The notes under the pieces were generated by a model, which worked only from the letters and a program-made list of their open reading frames with translations, was not told the origin of the DNA and did no database searches. Shown here one piece after another: positions 19,299 through 27,266 of a DNA stretch of 64,000 nt. This stretch comes from Marinobacterium litorale DSM 23545 (GTDB taxonomy: Bacteria > Pseudomonadota > Gammaproteobacteria > Pseudomonadales > Balneatricaceae), in the NCBI RefSeq assembly GCF_000428985.1, contig NZ_AUAZ01000008.1, forward strand, positions 85,616-149,615, in the 5' to 3' direction. The translations under genes and the position numbers were made by a program. Each line of letters begins with the position of its first letter. Within the stretch, counting starts at the first letter, position 1.

Positions 19299-19721
19299 TT
19301 AGTGTTCGATGGCGATTTTCCGTGATTTCATCGCCTCTGGAATCTCGCGGATCAGGTCTACATGCAAGAGCCCGTTTTCCATGGACGCCTTGATGACCCG
19401 CACGTGATCAGCCAGCTGGAAGCGGCGCTCGAAATTACGCGCAGCGATTCCCTGATACAGGTACTGATGTTCCTGATCGTCCGATTCCTTGCGCCCGGTA
19501 ATGGTCAGATTGCCGTTCTCTGTTTGAATATCCAGCTCAGACTGGTTGAACCCGGCCACAGCCATGGTGATCCGGTATTCGTTTTCGCCGCGCAGTTCGA
19601 TGTTGTAGGGCGGGAAGCTGGGCTGCTGTTCGTTACTCCGGTTGGCGGCGTCCAGCATGGACGCAAGACGGTCAAAACCAATAGCAGAGCGGTAGAGCGG
19701 AGACAGGTCATAATTACGCAT
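19299..19721 (-). CDS. ibpA: Small heat-shock protein IbpA family
   Basis: The 140-residue Hsp20 chaperone holds unfolding proteins in refoldable aggregates. The N-terminus MRNYDLSPLYRSAIGFDRL matches E. coli IbpA almost residue for residue, and the alpha-crystallin domain (about 36-125) includes YRITMAVAGF, YLYQGIAARNFERRF and NGLLHVDL. I chose the ATG at 19721 because it is 8 bases from GAGG and matches IbpA; an ATG two codons upstream (19727) is nearly on top of the ribosome site. Expression is probably heat-controlled twice: by a sigma-32-type promoter (19817-19845) and an RNA thermometer in the leader. It is monocistronic. Confidence 0.95.
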   Translation of the reverse strand: MRNYDLSPLYRSAIGFDRLASMLDAANRSNEQQPSFPPYNIELRGENEYRITMAVAGFNQSELDIQTENGNLTITGRKESDDQEHQYLYQGIAARNFERRFQLADHVRVIKASMENGLLHVDLIREIPEAMKSRKIAIEH

Positions 19722-19724
19722 AGT

Positions 19725-19816
19725 CATATCCTCATCAAGCAATATGGGTTTTAAAGGGCCAGCCCGCAGGCCTGGCGATGACGGGGCCTCCCGGGAGCGC
19801 CGCCGTCTAATTGCTT
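19725..19816 (-). promoter_or_regulatory. ROSE-like RNA thermometer in the ibpA leader
   Basis: On the minus strand the last leader hairpin (19746 to 19725) pairs C-A-U-A-U-U, skips a G, then C-U, with A-G-G-A-U-A-U-G across a 5-base UGAUG loop. This makes the ROSE signature: UUGCU opposite the AGGA ribosome site with one bulged G. It also hides the first AUG. Upstream, GCCAG/CTGGC and GACGG/CCGTC can form two further hairpins, the usual ROSE layout. The leader is about 90 bases. Known ROSE elements melt on heating to release the ribosome site; the fold here was drawn by eye. Confidence 0.8.
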
Positions 19817-19845
19817 AGATAAGGTCAGCCTGAACGCATTTCAAG
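19817..19845 (-). promoter_or_regulatory. Sigma-32-type heat-shock promoter of ibpA
   Basis: Reading the minus strand, CTTGAAA (19845-19839) matches the sigma-32 -35 consensus exactly. After 14 bases, CCTTATCT (19824-19817) matches the CCCCATNT -10 at most positions. The expected start site is near 19810, giving a leader of about 90 bases to the ibpA ATG. Confidence 0.8.
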
Positions 19846-19860
19846 AACGGCTGTGCAATT

Positions 19861-20283
19861 TTATTCATCGCGATAGTTCTTGATGAACGTATCCACGTCG
19901 TTGGTAATCTCAACGTCGACTTTGGGTGCCGGGATCTCGAAGTCATAGACCCGCTCCCAGCCCTCGGCATCCGGTGTACGCTCCCAAACGGTACCCGCGT
20001 TATAGGTCACCAGCTCGGTCAGTGACGGGTCGAGCTCGACCATTTTCTCTACCGGCATGGGGACCAGGTTGATCTGCTCATTCTCCAGAAACTCTTCGGT
20101 TTCGTAGCCGGTGAACATACGCCAGCCGGTATCGTTCAGGTGTTCGGGTACGGTTTTGTACATGAAACGTACCGGCAGGGTTTCTTCAAATACCAGGCGG
20201 GAGACCAGCGCGAGAAATCCGTTTTTGGTTTGGTTGGTGTCGGCATCCTCGGGAAGCGGTTGATCAATCTCTGGGCGGCGCAT
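19861..20283 (-). CDS. DUF2185 domain protein, function unknown
   Basis: The 140-residue acidic protein has the DUF2185 pattern: VRFMYKTVPEHLNDTGWRMF, then GYETEEFLENEQINL and AGTVWERTPDAEGWERV. DUF2185 overlaps families used as immunity proteins against polymorphic toxins, but many copies stand alone and no toxin gene is near here. It has no signal peptide or membrane span. GGAG lies 7 bases before the ATG. It lies between ibpA and acnB, all on the minus strand; acnB has its own terminator upstream of it, so it is probably transcribed separately. Confidence 0.75.
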   Translation of the reverse strand: MRRPEIDQPLPEDADTNQTKNGFLALVSRLVFEETLPVRFMYKTVPEHLNDTGWRMFTGYETEEFLENEQINLVPMPVEKMVELDPSLTELVTYNAGTVWERTPDAEGWERVYDFEIPAPKVDVEITNDVDTFIKNYRDE

Positions 20284-20360
20284 GGGTGACTCCTCGGTTA
20301 CGGGTTAGCGACGCGTATTGTATCGGTTATCGGTATCGCTTCGAAGGGACCGCTTAAACG

Positions 20361-20390
20361 AAAAAGCCCCGGCATCAGGCCGGGGCTTTT
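20361..20390 (-). terminator. Rho-independent terminator of acnB
   Basis: On the minus strand GCCCCGGC, a CTGAT loop and GCCGGGGC are followed by TTTTT. It lies 17 bases beyond the acnB stop. The perfect 8-bp GC stem plus U-tract make this a strong terminator. Confidence 0.93.
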
Positions 20391-20406
20391 CAGATCAACT
20401 CAGCGA

Positions 20407-23004
20407 TCAGGCTTCGACTGTCGGGATCACAGTAGAGGCCTTCTGCACGTAGTTGTCCATCTGATCGAAGTTCAGGTAACGGTAGATCTCACCGGACATG
20501 CTGTCGATCTTGTTGGCGTACTCCATGTACTCCGCCGGAGTCGGCAGCTTGCCTTCCAGAGCCGCAACCGCCGCCAGTTCCGCTGACGCCAGGTAGACGT
20601 TTGCGCCGTCGCCAAGACGGTTCGGGAAGTTACGGGTAGAGGTGGAAACCACAGTGGACTTGGCGGCTACACGTGCCTGGTTACCCATGCACAGTGAGCA
20701 GCCCGGCATCTCCATGCGAGCGCCGGCCTTGCCGAAGATGCTGTAGTAGCCTTCGTCGGACAGCTGAGCCTGGTCCATCTTGGTCGGCGGAGCGATCCAC
20801 ATGCGAGTCGGAATCGACTTGCCGGAAGACTCAAGCAGTTTACCGGCTGCGCGGAAGTGACCGATGTTGGTCATGCAGGAACCGATAAACACTTCGTCGA
20901 TCTTTTCGCCAGCCACGTCGGACAGCAGGCGAGCGTCGTCCGGGTCGTTCGGAGCACACAGGATCGGCTCCTTGATTTCGGACAGGTCGATCTCGATCAC
21001 TTCAGCGTACTCGGCATCAGCGTCCGCACGCATCAGGCTCGGGTTAGCCAGCCACTCTTCCATGGCCTGGATGCGGCGAGAAATGGTGCGAACATCGCCG
21101 TAGCCTTCAGAGATCATCCACTTGAGCATGACGATGTTAGAGCGCAGGTACTCGGCAACAGAGTCTTCAGACAGTGTAATGGTGCAGCCCGCCGCGGAGC
21201 GTTCAGCGGAGGCGTCAGACAATTCGAACGCCTGCTCGACAGTCAGCTCTTCCAGACCTTCGATCTCCAGTACGCGGCCAGAGAAAGCGTTCTTCTTACC
21301 GGCTTTCTCGACGGTCAGCAGGCCCTGCTTGATCGCATACAGCGGAATCGCGTGTACCAGATCACGCAGCGTGATGCCTGGGTTGCGCTTACCCTTGAAG
21401 CGAACCAGTACAGATTCCGGCATATCCAGCGGCATAACGCCGGTGGCTGCTGCGAATGCGACCAGACCGGAACCTGCCGGGAAGGAGATACCCAGCGGGA
21501 AGCGGGTGTGGGAGTCACCACCGGTACCAACAGTATCCGGCAGCAGCATGCGGTTCAGCCAGGAGTGGATAACACCGTCGCCTGGGCGCAGGGAAACACC
21601 GCCGCGGTTCATGATGAAGTCCGGCAGGGTGTGATGGGTATTAACGTCAACCGGTTTCGGGTAAGCCGCGGTGTGACAGAAAGACTGCATTGTCAGATCG
21701 GCGGAGAAGCCAAGACATGCCAGGTCTTTCAGTTCGTCGCGGGTCATCGGGCCGGTGGTATCCTGAGAACCGACAGTAGTCATCTTCGGTTCGCAGTACA
21801 TGCCCGGACGTACGCCGTCCATGCCACAGGCCTTGCCGACCATCTTCTGTGCCAGGGTGTAACCCTTGCCGGTGTCTGCTGGCTGTTCCGGCTTGCGGAA
21901 CAGGTCGGAACCGTCGAGGCCCAGTGCTTCGCGGGCTTTCTCGGTGAGGCCACGACCGATGATTAGTGGGATACGACCGCCGGCACGGACTTCGTCCAGC
22001 AGAACCTGAGTCTTCAGACCGAAGGTGCAGATGACTTCATCGGTACCGTGCTTGCAGACCTTGCCTTCATAGGGGTAAACGTCGATAACGTCGCCCATGT
22101 TCAGGTCGTCGACCGGCATTTCGATCGGCAGGGCGCCCGCATCTTCCATGGTGTTGTAGAAGATCGGAGCGATCTTGCCGCCGAAGCAGTAGCCGCCTGC
22201 GCGCTTGTTCGGTACATGCGGGATATCGTCGCCGAAGAACCAAAGTACGGAGTTGGTGGCGGACTTACGGGAAGAACCGGTACCCACTACGTCACCCACA
22301 TAAGCAACCGGGAAGCCTTTGGCTTTAACTTCTTCGATCTGGGCGAGAGGGCCTTTAACACCGGGTTCTTCCGGGTTGATCCCTTCACGCTCCATCTTCA
22401 GCATGGCGTTAGCGTGCAGCGGGATGTCAGGGCGTGACCAGGCATCCGGAGCCGGAGATAGGTCATCGGTGTTAGTCTCACCCGGTACCTTGAAGACGGT
22501 TACGGTGATCTTTTCTTCCAGTTTCGGCTTGCTGGTGAACCATTCACCGTTGGCCCAGGATTCAACAACCTGCTTGGCAAATGCGTTGCCGGCGTCCATT
22601 TTTTCCTTGACGTCATGGAACGCATCGAACATCAGCAGGGTATGGGACAGCGCTTTGGCTGCGGTTGGTGCCAGGGATTCGTCATCCAGCGCCTCAACCA
22701 GCGGTGCAATGTTGTATCCGCCGAGCATGGTGCCGAGCAGTTCTACCGCCTTGACCTTGTCGATCAGCGGTGAAGACGCTTCGCCTTTAGCGATGGCAGC
22801 CAGGAAACCGGCTTTCACATAAGCGGCCTGGTCAACACCGGCGGGAACACGGTTGCTCAGCAGCTCCATCAGGAACTCTTCTTCACCGGCCGGCGGATTC
22901 TTCAGCAGCTCAACCAGTTCAGCAGTCTGTTCCGGTTCCAGCGGTTTCGGCGGCACGCCTTCTGCGGCGCGTTCTTCTACATGTTTACGATAAGCTTCAA
23001 GCAC
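20407..23004 (-). CDS. acnB: Bifunctional aconitase B / 2-methylisocitrate dehydratase AcnB
   Basis: The 865-residue [4Fe-4S] enzyme interconverts citrate and isocitrate in the TCA cycle; apo-AcnB also binds mRNA in E. coli. The N-terminal HEAT-like domain ([20 protein letters not shown]), the swivel region ([20 protein letters not shown]) and the catalytic core with cluster cysteines ([35 protein letters not shown]) are intact. I chose the GTG at 23004 rather than the GTG eight codons upstream. GAGGG lies 7 bases before it, the protein then begins like E. coli AcnB, and its length is the same 865 residues. Confidence 0.97.
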   Translation of the reverse strand: MLEAYRKHVEERAAEGVPPKPLEPEQTAELVELLKNPPAGEEEFLMELLSNRVPAGVDQAAYVKAGFLAAIAKGEASSPLIDKVKAVELLGTMLGGYNIAPLVEALDDESLAPTAAKALSHTLLMFDAFHDVKEKMDAGNAFAKQVVESWANGEWFTSKPKLEEKITVTVFKVPGETNTDDLSPAPDAWSRPDIPLHANAMLKMEREGINPEEPGVKGPLAQIEEVKAKGFPVAYVGDVVGTGSSRKSATNSVLWFFGDDIPHVPNKRAGGYCFGGKIAPIFYNTMEDAGALPIEMPVDDLNMGDVIDVYPYEGKVCKHGTDEVICTFGLKTQVLLDEVRAGGRIPLIIGRGLTEKAREALGLDGSDLFRKPEQPADTGKGYTLAQKMVGKACGMDGVRPGMYCEPKMTTVGSQDTTGPMTRDELKDLACLGFSADLTMQSFCHTAAYPKPVDVNTHHTLPDFIMNRGGVSLRPGDGVIHSWLNRMLLPDTVGTGGDSHTRFPLGISFPAGSGLVAFAAATGVMPLDMPESVLVRFKGKRNPGITLRDLVHAIPLYAIKQGLLTVEKAGKKNAFSGRVLEIEGLEELTVEQAFELSDASAERSAAGCTITLSEDSVAEYLRSNIVMLKWMISEGYGDVRTISRRIQAMEEWLANPSLMRADADAEYAEVIEIDLSEIKEPILCAPNDPDDARLLSDVAGEKIDEVFIGSCMTNIGHFRAAGKLLESSGKSIPTRMWIAPPTKMDQAQLSDEGYYSIFGKAGARMEMPGCSLCMGNQARVAAKSTVVSTSTRNFPNRLGDGANVYLASAELAAVAALEGKLPTPAEYMEYANKIDSMSGEIYRYLNFDQMDNYVQKASTVIPTVEA

Positions 23005-23309
23005 GACATGGCCCTCATCTGTTGTCACCGCCGCAAGCTAGCCGTATGCCTTCACGCGCTGGGTGCGGCGGGTTATCGATTAGGTATCGATTGGTGTTTG
23101 GCGTCGCGAATTTTATAGGAAGGGCCGGTTAAAGTTAAGTTTGTCGACAATTTCAGGCGTTAGACTTTGGGCATAGCTGCCGGAGTTGACTGCTTGGCCA
23201 ATGCCGTTGATTCGGGTCAAAGAAAGGCGCTGTCGGGTTTGCGCCGAAGGTGCCAAGCCCGGTATAACTTAGCCGAACACCCGTTTGGCGTATTGAAGGG
23301 AGGGAATCC
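23005..23309. promoter_or_regulatory. Divergent regulatory region between acnB and the six-gene cluster
   Basis: No gene is seen in these 305 bases. On the minus strand TATAAA (23117-23112) is a plausible acnB -10, about 105 bases before the GTG, with only a weak -35. On the plus strand TATAAC at 23263-23268 could serve the six-gene cluster. A 10-base palindrome TTGTCGACAA and a repeated ATCGAT (in ATCGATTAGGTATCGAT) are the only other structures. GGGAGGG just before 23310 is a strong ribosome site. Confidence 0.4.
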
Positions 23310-23771
23310 ATGAACTTGCCATTGGTCGATTCGGCCGAGCCCGATATGAGCACAGCTGTTCGTCAGTATCAGGTAAACCGACAGCTTGAACTGTTCAGAA
23401 TTCAGGAAGACCCCCACCTCATTTACCGCGGGGGCGAGCCGGTTATTGTCCTGCGGTATCTGCAGCGTCGCGTGGCGGCCCGGCCTAAACAGCTGCGTAA
23501 CCATATCCGCCGTGTCTATCTGTCGATTCAAAGCCGAGAGGCAGGCCATCTGACGGGGGCGCTGGTGGATCTGATGCTGGTGCTGCGCGGCAAGGGGCGT
23601 CATCTGATCAAGCGCATGCTGGAGCAGTCCGAGCCGCTGCTGACCCCCACGACCCTTGATCTGATGCGACAGGCTAGCGAAACCGGCGATCCGGAGCCCT
23701 TGAGAGCTTTATCGCAGGGCGAATCTGTTCTGGGTAACGGTGGTGTGCCTGCCGTGGCGCCGCTGCAATGA
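23310..23771 (+). CDS. Hypothetical all-helical protein, first gene of the signalling cluster
   Basis: I do not recognise this 153-residue protein. It is soluble, predicted mostly helical, and strongly basic in the middle (LQRRVAARPKQLRNHIRRVY, about 50-69), with a Gly/Ala/Pro tail. It has no signal peptide or membrane span. GGAGG lies 7 bases before the ATG. Its stop overlaps the next ATG by 4 bases (ATGA), so translation with the receiver-like protein is coupled. Operon position suggests a partner in the same pathway; a DNA- or protein-binding adaptor is possible but unproven. Confidence 0.8.
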   Translation: MNLPLVDSAEPDMSTAVRQYQVNRQLELFRIQEDPHLIYRGGEPVIVLRYLQRRVAARPKQLRNHIRRVYLSIQSREAGHLTGALVDLMLVLRGKGRHLIKRMLEQSEPLLTPTTLDLMRQASETGDPEPLRALSQGESVLGNGGVPAVAPLQ

Positions 23772-24880
23772 GCCACCACGGTCAGGATAGTATCGGCCTG
23801 ATCGGTTTCGATGAGCGCGAGCGCAATTTGCTTGAGGTGTTTCTGGACAGCTCCGATAACCCGGGGCTTGTGCTGGATTCGCCGGAACGGGCTGATTCGA
23901 TTCTATTTAACTGTAGTTCCGACACCGAACGGCGCCGCTTCCTGGATTGGCTCTCTTCCCGTCGACGCTGCGCCGTAGTGGCCGTGGTGGCGGATGTCGA
24001 ACCACCGGAAGGTGCCTACGAATTGCGTCGGCCTCTTTCGATCGCCTCGTTGCGACAATGTTTACGTACGCTGGCGCGTGATTTAAGACGTGATCGTCTG
24101 GCGCGCGAAGCGGAGTCTGTGGAAGCGAGAGCCGCGAGCTCCGGTCTCAAGATGGCACCGGGCGCGTTCAAGGAGCTGCTCGCACAATCAGGCGTACCGG
24201 CCAGGAGAGAGGCATCGACCACGCCTCCGGCGGCAATTCCCGCCAAAAATGTGGGACCGGCACCGTTGCTGGATTGGAGCGAAGAGCAAAAGCGCCAGCT
24301 TGTACGGCAGGCTACCGGTGCTTTGCCGGAACTCGATGTTGAAGATGATGCGCAGCGCAAGCGGCTGATGGTATCGCTGGACGGTCAGTTTCTGGACTGG
24401 GTTCGCCGGGCCGTTGATCAGGGGCGAGATCAGTCAGTTCCGGTAAAGTTGACCGGTGTGCCCGGGGTTTTCGTCTACGATCCGGTCAGCGATCAGTTTA
24501 GTTACGATTTGGATGCCGATTTTCTGATTCAGATGGCGACCAGCCGATTTGGTCCGGGGGAGCTCGGCTGTGAAGCGCTGGAGCAAGCGCCCGAGGGGGG
24601 CGCGGTGGCACCCCGTGATGAGGTGTTGTGGCTGTTAGGGCTGATGAGTACCCGTGGGCGTATACCCGATACCCTAGACCCGCGTGTCTCCCGCCAGTTG
24701 AAGCCTGTCAAGGGGATGCCGCACGCTCTGCTGACGCCCCAGGCAGAGCGGATTGCCGATTTCTGGAGCACCGCACGTTATACGCCTACCGAAGTGATGC
24801 AGGCACTGAAAGTGCCGCAGAACTATGTGTTTTCATTTATGGTTGCCGCCGATGCGGCTGACCTGTTCGAGCGTACATAA
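23768..24880 (+). CDS. Hypothetical protein with a degenerate receiver-like N-terminus
   Basis: This 370-residue soluble protein has an N-terminal alpha/beta segment (about 1-110) laid out like a response-regulator receiver: IGLIGFDERE, VLDSPERADSILFNC, AVVAVVADVEPPEG and RRPLSIASLRQCLRTL. The usual phospho-acceptor Asp and the Lys before the last strand are not evident, so it probably cannot be phosphorylated in the normal way. A low-complexity linker (about 120-170) leads to a C-terminal module with a beta-rich stretch (VPVKLTGVPGVFVYDP) and a helical, winged-helix-like end (LTPQAERIADFWSTARYTP). It overlaps the previous gene by 4 bases; the next starts 11 bases on. The fold is my inference. 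Confidence 0.8.
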   Translation: MSHHGQDSIGLIGFDERERNLLEVFLDSSDNPGLVLDSPERADSILFNCSSDTERRRFLDWLSSRRRCAVVAVVADVEPPEGAYELRRPLSIASLRQCLRTLARDLRRDRLAREAESVEARAASSGLKMAPGAFKELLAQSGVPARREASTTPPAAIPAKNVGPAPLLDWSEEQKRQLVRQATGALPELDVEDDAQRKRLMVSLDGQFLDWVRRAVDQGRDQSVPVKLTGVPGVFVYDPVSDQFSYDLDADFLIQMATSRFGPGELGCEALEQAPEGGAVAPRDEVLWLLGLMSTRGRIPDTLDPRVSRQLKPVKGMPHALLTPQAERIADFWSTARYTPTEVMQALKVPQNYVFSFMVAADAADLFERT

Positions 24881-24891
24881 GGAGATTACGC

Positions 24892-25542
24892 ATGAGCGCT
24901 CAATCCAATGCGCCTTTTGAAGATGGCGGGGAGACGCTTTATTTCCAGGTATTGCCGGCTGGTGCCTACTACGCGACGTTTAGCCGTGAGCCGGAGGATA
25001 TGCGAGCTCTGTTATTGCAGCTGCTGAGCTCCGATACGCCGGTTCCCTATATTCCGTCGCTGCTGGAAAAACTGACCGGACTGGATACCGAGGGTGCGCA
25101 GCGCCTGCTCGATGAAATGCAGAACCGCAACTTTATTGAGTTAGTGGGGGAGCCTCTGGAAATTGCCAGTGGCGCACTTGAGCAGATCCTGCCGGATCTG
25201 ATCGCGCCTTTGGGCGAGGGCAAAGTCCTGCTAGCTGATGAACAGGGGTTTTCTCTGGCTCACAAGGGTTTCGAGCGCGATGAGGAGGAAGCTGTTGCCG
25301 GTCTCGCCGCCGATGTGATGATGCTGACTGAGCGGCACGAACGCCTGATCAAGGATCAGCTGGAGCTGTTTGGCTGCTCGTGGGCGTTGGTAAATGCGGT
25401 AGGGCAGAGTGATTTGGGTTTTTGGGTCCTGACCATCGGTCGGGAAAAGTTCTTGCTGATTATCGAGGGGATGCCGTATCTGAACCGCCAGCCCTTTGTT
25501 GATTTGGCTTCCGTACTGATCCGGCGCTATCTGGATCATTAA
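24892..25542 (+). CDS. Hypothetical protein with possible Roadblock/LC7-like C-terminal domain
   Basis: The 216-residue acidic soluble protein has two parts. Residues about 40-85 (MRALLLQLLSSDTPVPYIPS, then GAQRLLDEMQNRNFIEL) look like a small helical or winged-helix module. Residues about 100-216 show a Roadblock/LC7-like pattern: KVLLADEQGFSLAHKGF, then GLAADVMMLTER and FWVLTIGREKFLLIIEGMP. The latter resembles the true Roadblock protein encoded directly downstream. AGGAG lies 8 bases before the ATG. The fold calls are by eye and moderate. Confidence 0.8.
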   Translation: MSAQSNAPFEDGGETLYFQVLPAGAYYATFSREPEDMRALLLQLLSSDTPVPYIPSLLEKLTGLDTEGAQRLLDEMQNRNFIELVGEPLEIASGALEQILPDLIAPLGEGKVLLADEQGFSLAHKGFERDEEEAVAGLAADVMMLTERHERLIKDQLELFGCSWALVNAVGQSDLGFWVLTIGREKFLLIIEGMPYLNRQPFVDLASVLIRRYLDH

Positions 25543-25568
25543 GACTTGCAGTGGAAAAGGAGATTTTC

Positions 25569-25931
25569 ATGCGCGCCGAAATGTTGAATTCAATTTTGCG
25601 TGACCTCAGTGGTACATCGACCGAGATCGAGGCGTGTGCCGTTATTTCAACCGACGGTCTGGTGATCGATGCTCTGCTTCCGGCGGGTATGGATGAGGAT
25701 CGAGTCGGGGCTATGAGTGCAGCGATCCTGTCGCTGGGTGAGCGTACCGCGCGGGAGCTGGCGCGAGGCGAGCTCGAGCAGGTTCTGATTAAAGGGGCCG
25801 AGGGCTACATCCTGATGACGCATGCCAATGATGAGTCTGTGCTGACAGTCGTGGCCAAGCCTAACGCGCGTCTGGGGTTGATCTTCCTCGACGTCAAACG
25901 TGCCGCGGAAGCGATTGGCAAGGTACTTTAA
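25569..25931 (+). CDS. Roadblock/LC7 domain protein
   Basis: The 120-residue protein is a single Roadblock/LC7 domain: LNSILRDLSGTSTEIEACAV, STDGLVIDALLP, AAILSLGERTARELARGELE, and VLTVVAKPNARLGLIFLDV. Bacterial members such as MglB form dimers that act on Ras-like MglA GTPases. No such GTPase is encoded in the window. I chose the ATG at 25569, with AGGAG 7 bases upstream; an in-frame ATG at 25551 has no site. It may pair with the Roadblock-like protein just upstream. Confidence 0.9.
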   Translation: MRAEMLNSILRDLSGTSTEIEACAVISTDGLVIDALLPAGMDEDRVGAMSAAILSLGERTARELARGELEQVLIKGAEGYILMTHANDESVLTVVAKPNARLGLIFLDVKRAAEAIGKVL

Positions 25932-25976
25932 CTGCACTGATAGCGCCAAATCCTAGTTGCAAACAGGAGGAGTGGT

Positions 25977-26438
25977 ATGTCCGAACAGGATACCGGGTCG
26001 GTCTCCGATGTGTTGATCAAGTATTACGACGGCACTGAACGTACGGCCACGATTGTCGATGAGGAAGTACCCTATCCCGACGGCAAACTGATTGTGTCCA
26101 GAACCGATCCACAGGGAATTATTACCCATGCCAACCAGGCGTTTGTCGATATGTCGGCTTATACCCGGGAGGAGCTGATCGGCACCAACCACTACATCCT
26201 GCGCCATCCGGATATGCCGGCCGTGGCGTTTCAGGGGCTGTGGGAGACGATCGAGAGCGGTAAAAAGTGGCAGGGTTACGTAAAAAACCTGCGTAAGGAT
26301 GGCAAATATTACTGGGTAAAAGCCACTGTTATTCCCAACATCCGTAATGGCAAGCTGGTGGGCTATACGTCAGTGCGTCGGAAACCGTCTCGCAGCAAAA
26401 TTCGTGAAAGCGAAGCGCTGTATGAAACGTTGAAATAG
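25977..26438 (+). CDS. Free-standing Aer-type PAS protein
   Basis: The 153-residue protein is a PAS domain that aligns closely with the N-terminus of the aerotaxis receptor Aer: ITHANQAFVDMSAYTREELIG, in pieces (ITHANQAF, SAYTREELIG), then RHPDMPAVAF, WQGYVKNLRKDG and YYWVKATVIP. The RHPDMP and Trp-Gly-x-Val-Lys-Asn positions, linked to FAD binding in Aer, are kept. It ends at ESEALYETLK, where Aer continues into membrane anchor, HAMP and signalling domains, all absent here. A soluble redox or energy sensor is the natural inference. A GGAGGAG site precedes the ATG. Confidence 0.9.
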   Translation: MSEQDTGSVSDVLIKYYDGTERTATIVDEEVPYPDGKLIVSRTDPQGIITHANQAFVDMSAYTREELIGTNHYILRHPDMPAVAFQGLWETIESGKKWQGYVKNLRKDGKYYWVKATVIPNIRNGKLVGYTSVRRKPSRSKIRESEALYETLK

Positions 26439-26449
26439 GGGAGAGGGGA

Positions 26450-27196
26450 ATGCCATTTAACTTTACCGTCAGCCCTGACTTTGCGCCGGATCATATGTCG
26501 GGTTGGTTCTATTTCAACACCTGGCTTCAGCGCAAGCTGGGTACGGATATTCATCTTGAGCTCTACGACGGGTTTGATAGCCAGCGCGCCGATATTCGTG
26601 CAGGCAAGATCGACTTGATTTATGCCAATCCCTACGATGCATCCATGCTGGTGCGGGAAATGGGCTTCAAGGCGGTTGCGAGGCCCGCGGGGAAGCGGGA
26701 TGAGGCGGTGATCGTTGTTCCTGCGGACAGCGCTGTTCAGCAGGTTGAGGATCTGGCTGAGGGGATACGTATAGCCACGACGGCTGATCCCGATGTGCAT
26801 ACGATAGGCATGATCATGCTCGAGCCGGCGGATCTGGACGCCGGGAACACCGAGCAGCGAGAATATGACAGCTACATCCTCATAGCCAAGGCACTGATGC
26901 GGGGGCAGGCTGATGCAGGCTTTTTCCTTAAGCAGGGGTACGATGAGCTGTCGGATCTGATCAAAAAGCAGATGCGCGTGATCGTCAGCAGTCAGATTAG
27001 CGTTGTTCATCACGCGTTATTGGTCGGGCCGTCCATGCAGGATCGTTTTGGCGAACTCAGTGAGGCCCTGATCAGTATGAAAGAGGATGAAAAAGGCCTC
27101 GGCGTGCTTGAGAGCATGGGGCTTCAGGGGTGGGAGTCAATGAGCGTTGAACAGACCGAGTTTATGATCGATCTGATTGATACACTGATTGACTGA
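26450..27196 (+). CDS. PhnD-like substrate-binding protein without signal peptide
   Basis: The 248-residue protein has the fold signature of PhnD/SsuA-type periplasmic binding proteins: FTVSPDFAPDHMSGWFYFNT, LYDGFDSQRADIRAGKIDLIYANP, and GFFLKQGYDELSD. It starts directly at the mature-domain strand with no signal peptide or lipobox, and no ABC permease or ATPase is near. It therefore probably stays in the cytosol and acts as a ligand sensor rather than in transport. GGAGAGG precedes the ATG; it starts 11 bases after the PAS gene. The strong terminator at 27210 follows at once. Confidence 0.88.
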   Translation: MPFNFTVSPDFAPDHMSGWFYFNTWLQRKLGTDIHLELYDGFDSQRADIRAGKIDLIYANPYDASMLVREMGFKAVARPAGKRDEAVIVVPADSAVQQVEDLAEGIRIATTADPDVHTIGMIMLEPADLDAGNTEQREYDSYILIAKALMRGQADAGFFLKQGYDELSDLIKKQMRVIVSSQISVVHHALLVGPSMQDRFGELSEALISMKEDEKGLGVLESMGLQGWESMSVEQTEFMIDLIDTLID

Positions 27197-27209
27197 CGCC
27201 ATGAATGCC

Positions 27210-27243
27210 GGGGCGCATGGTGTATACTATGCGCCCCTTTTTT
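27210..27243 (+). terminator. Rho-independent terminator of the six-gene signalling cluster
   Basis: GGGGCGCAT and ATGCGCCCC form a perfect 9-bp stem around a 10-base loop, followed by TTTTTT. It starts 13 bases after the last cluster gene. It separates the cluster from miaE. The loop contains TATACT, which could be the -10 of a miaE promoter. Confidence 0.93.
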
Positions 27244-27266
27244 ATGGCTGTGGTTCAGGTGGTTTT

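Noticed and set aside
19861..20283. Toxin-immunity locus around the DUF2185 protein
   Set aside because: No toxin or secretion gene lies near it; the neighbours are ibpA and acnB.
20857..21966. 369-codon plus-strand frame
   Set aside because: Antisense to the conserved catalytic core of AcnB and without recognisable motifs.
23005..23028. Longer AcnB start (GTG at 23028)
   Set aside because: GAGGG is correctly spaced only for the GTG at 23004, which also gives the exact E. coli length.
23141..23150. TTGTCGACAA palindrome as an operator
   Set aside because: Ten bases is short enough to arise by chance, and it matches no operator I can name.
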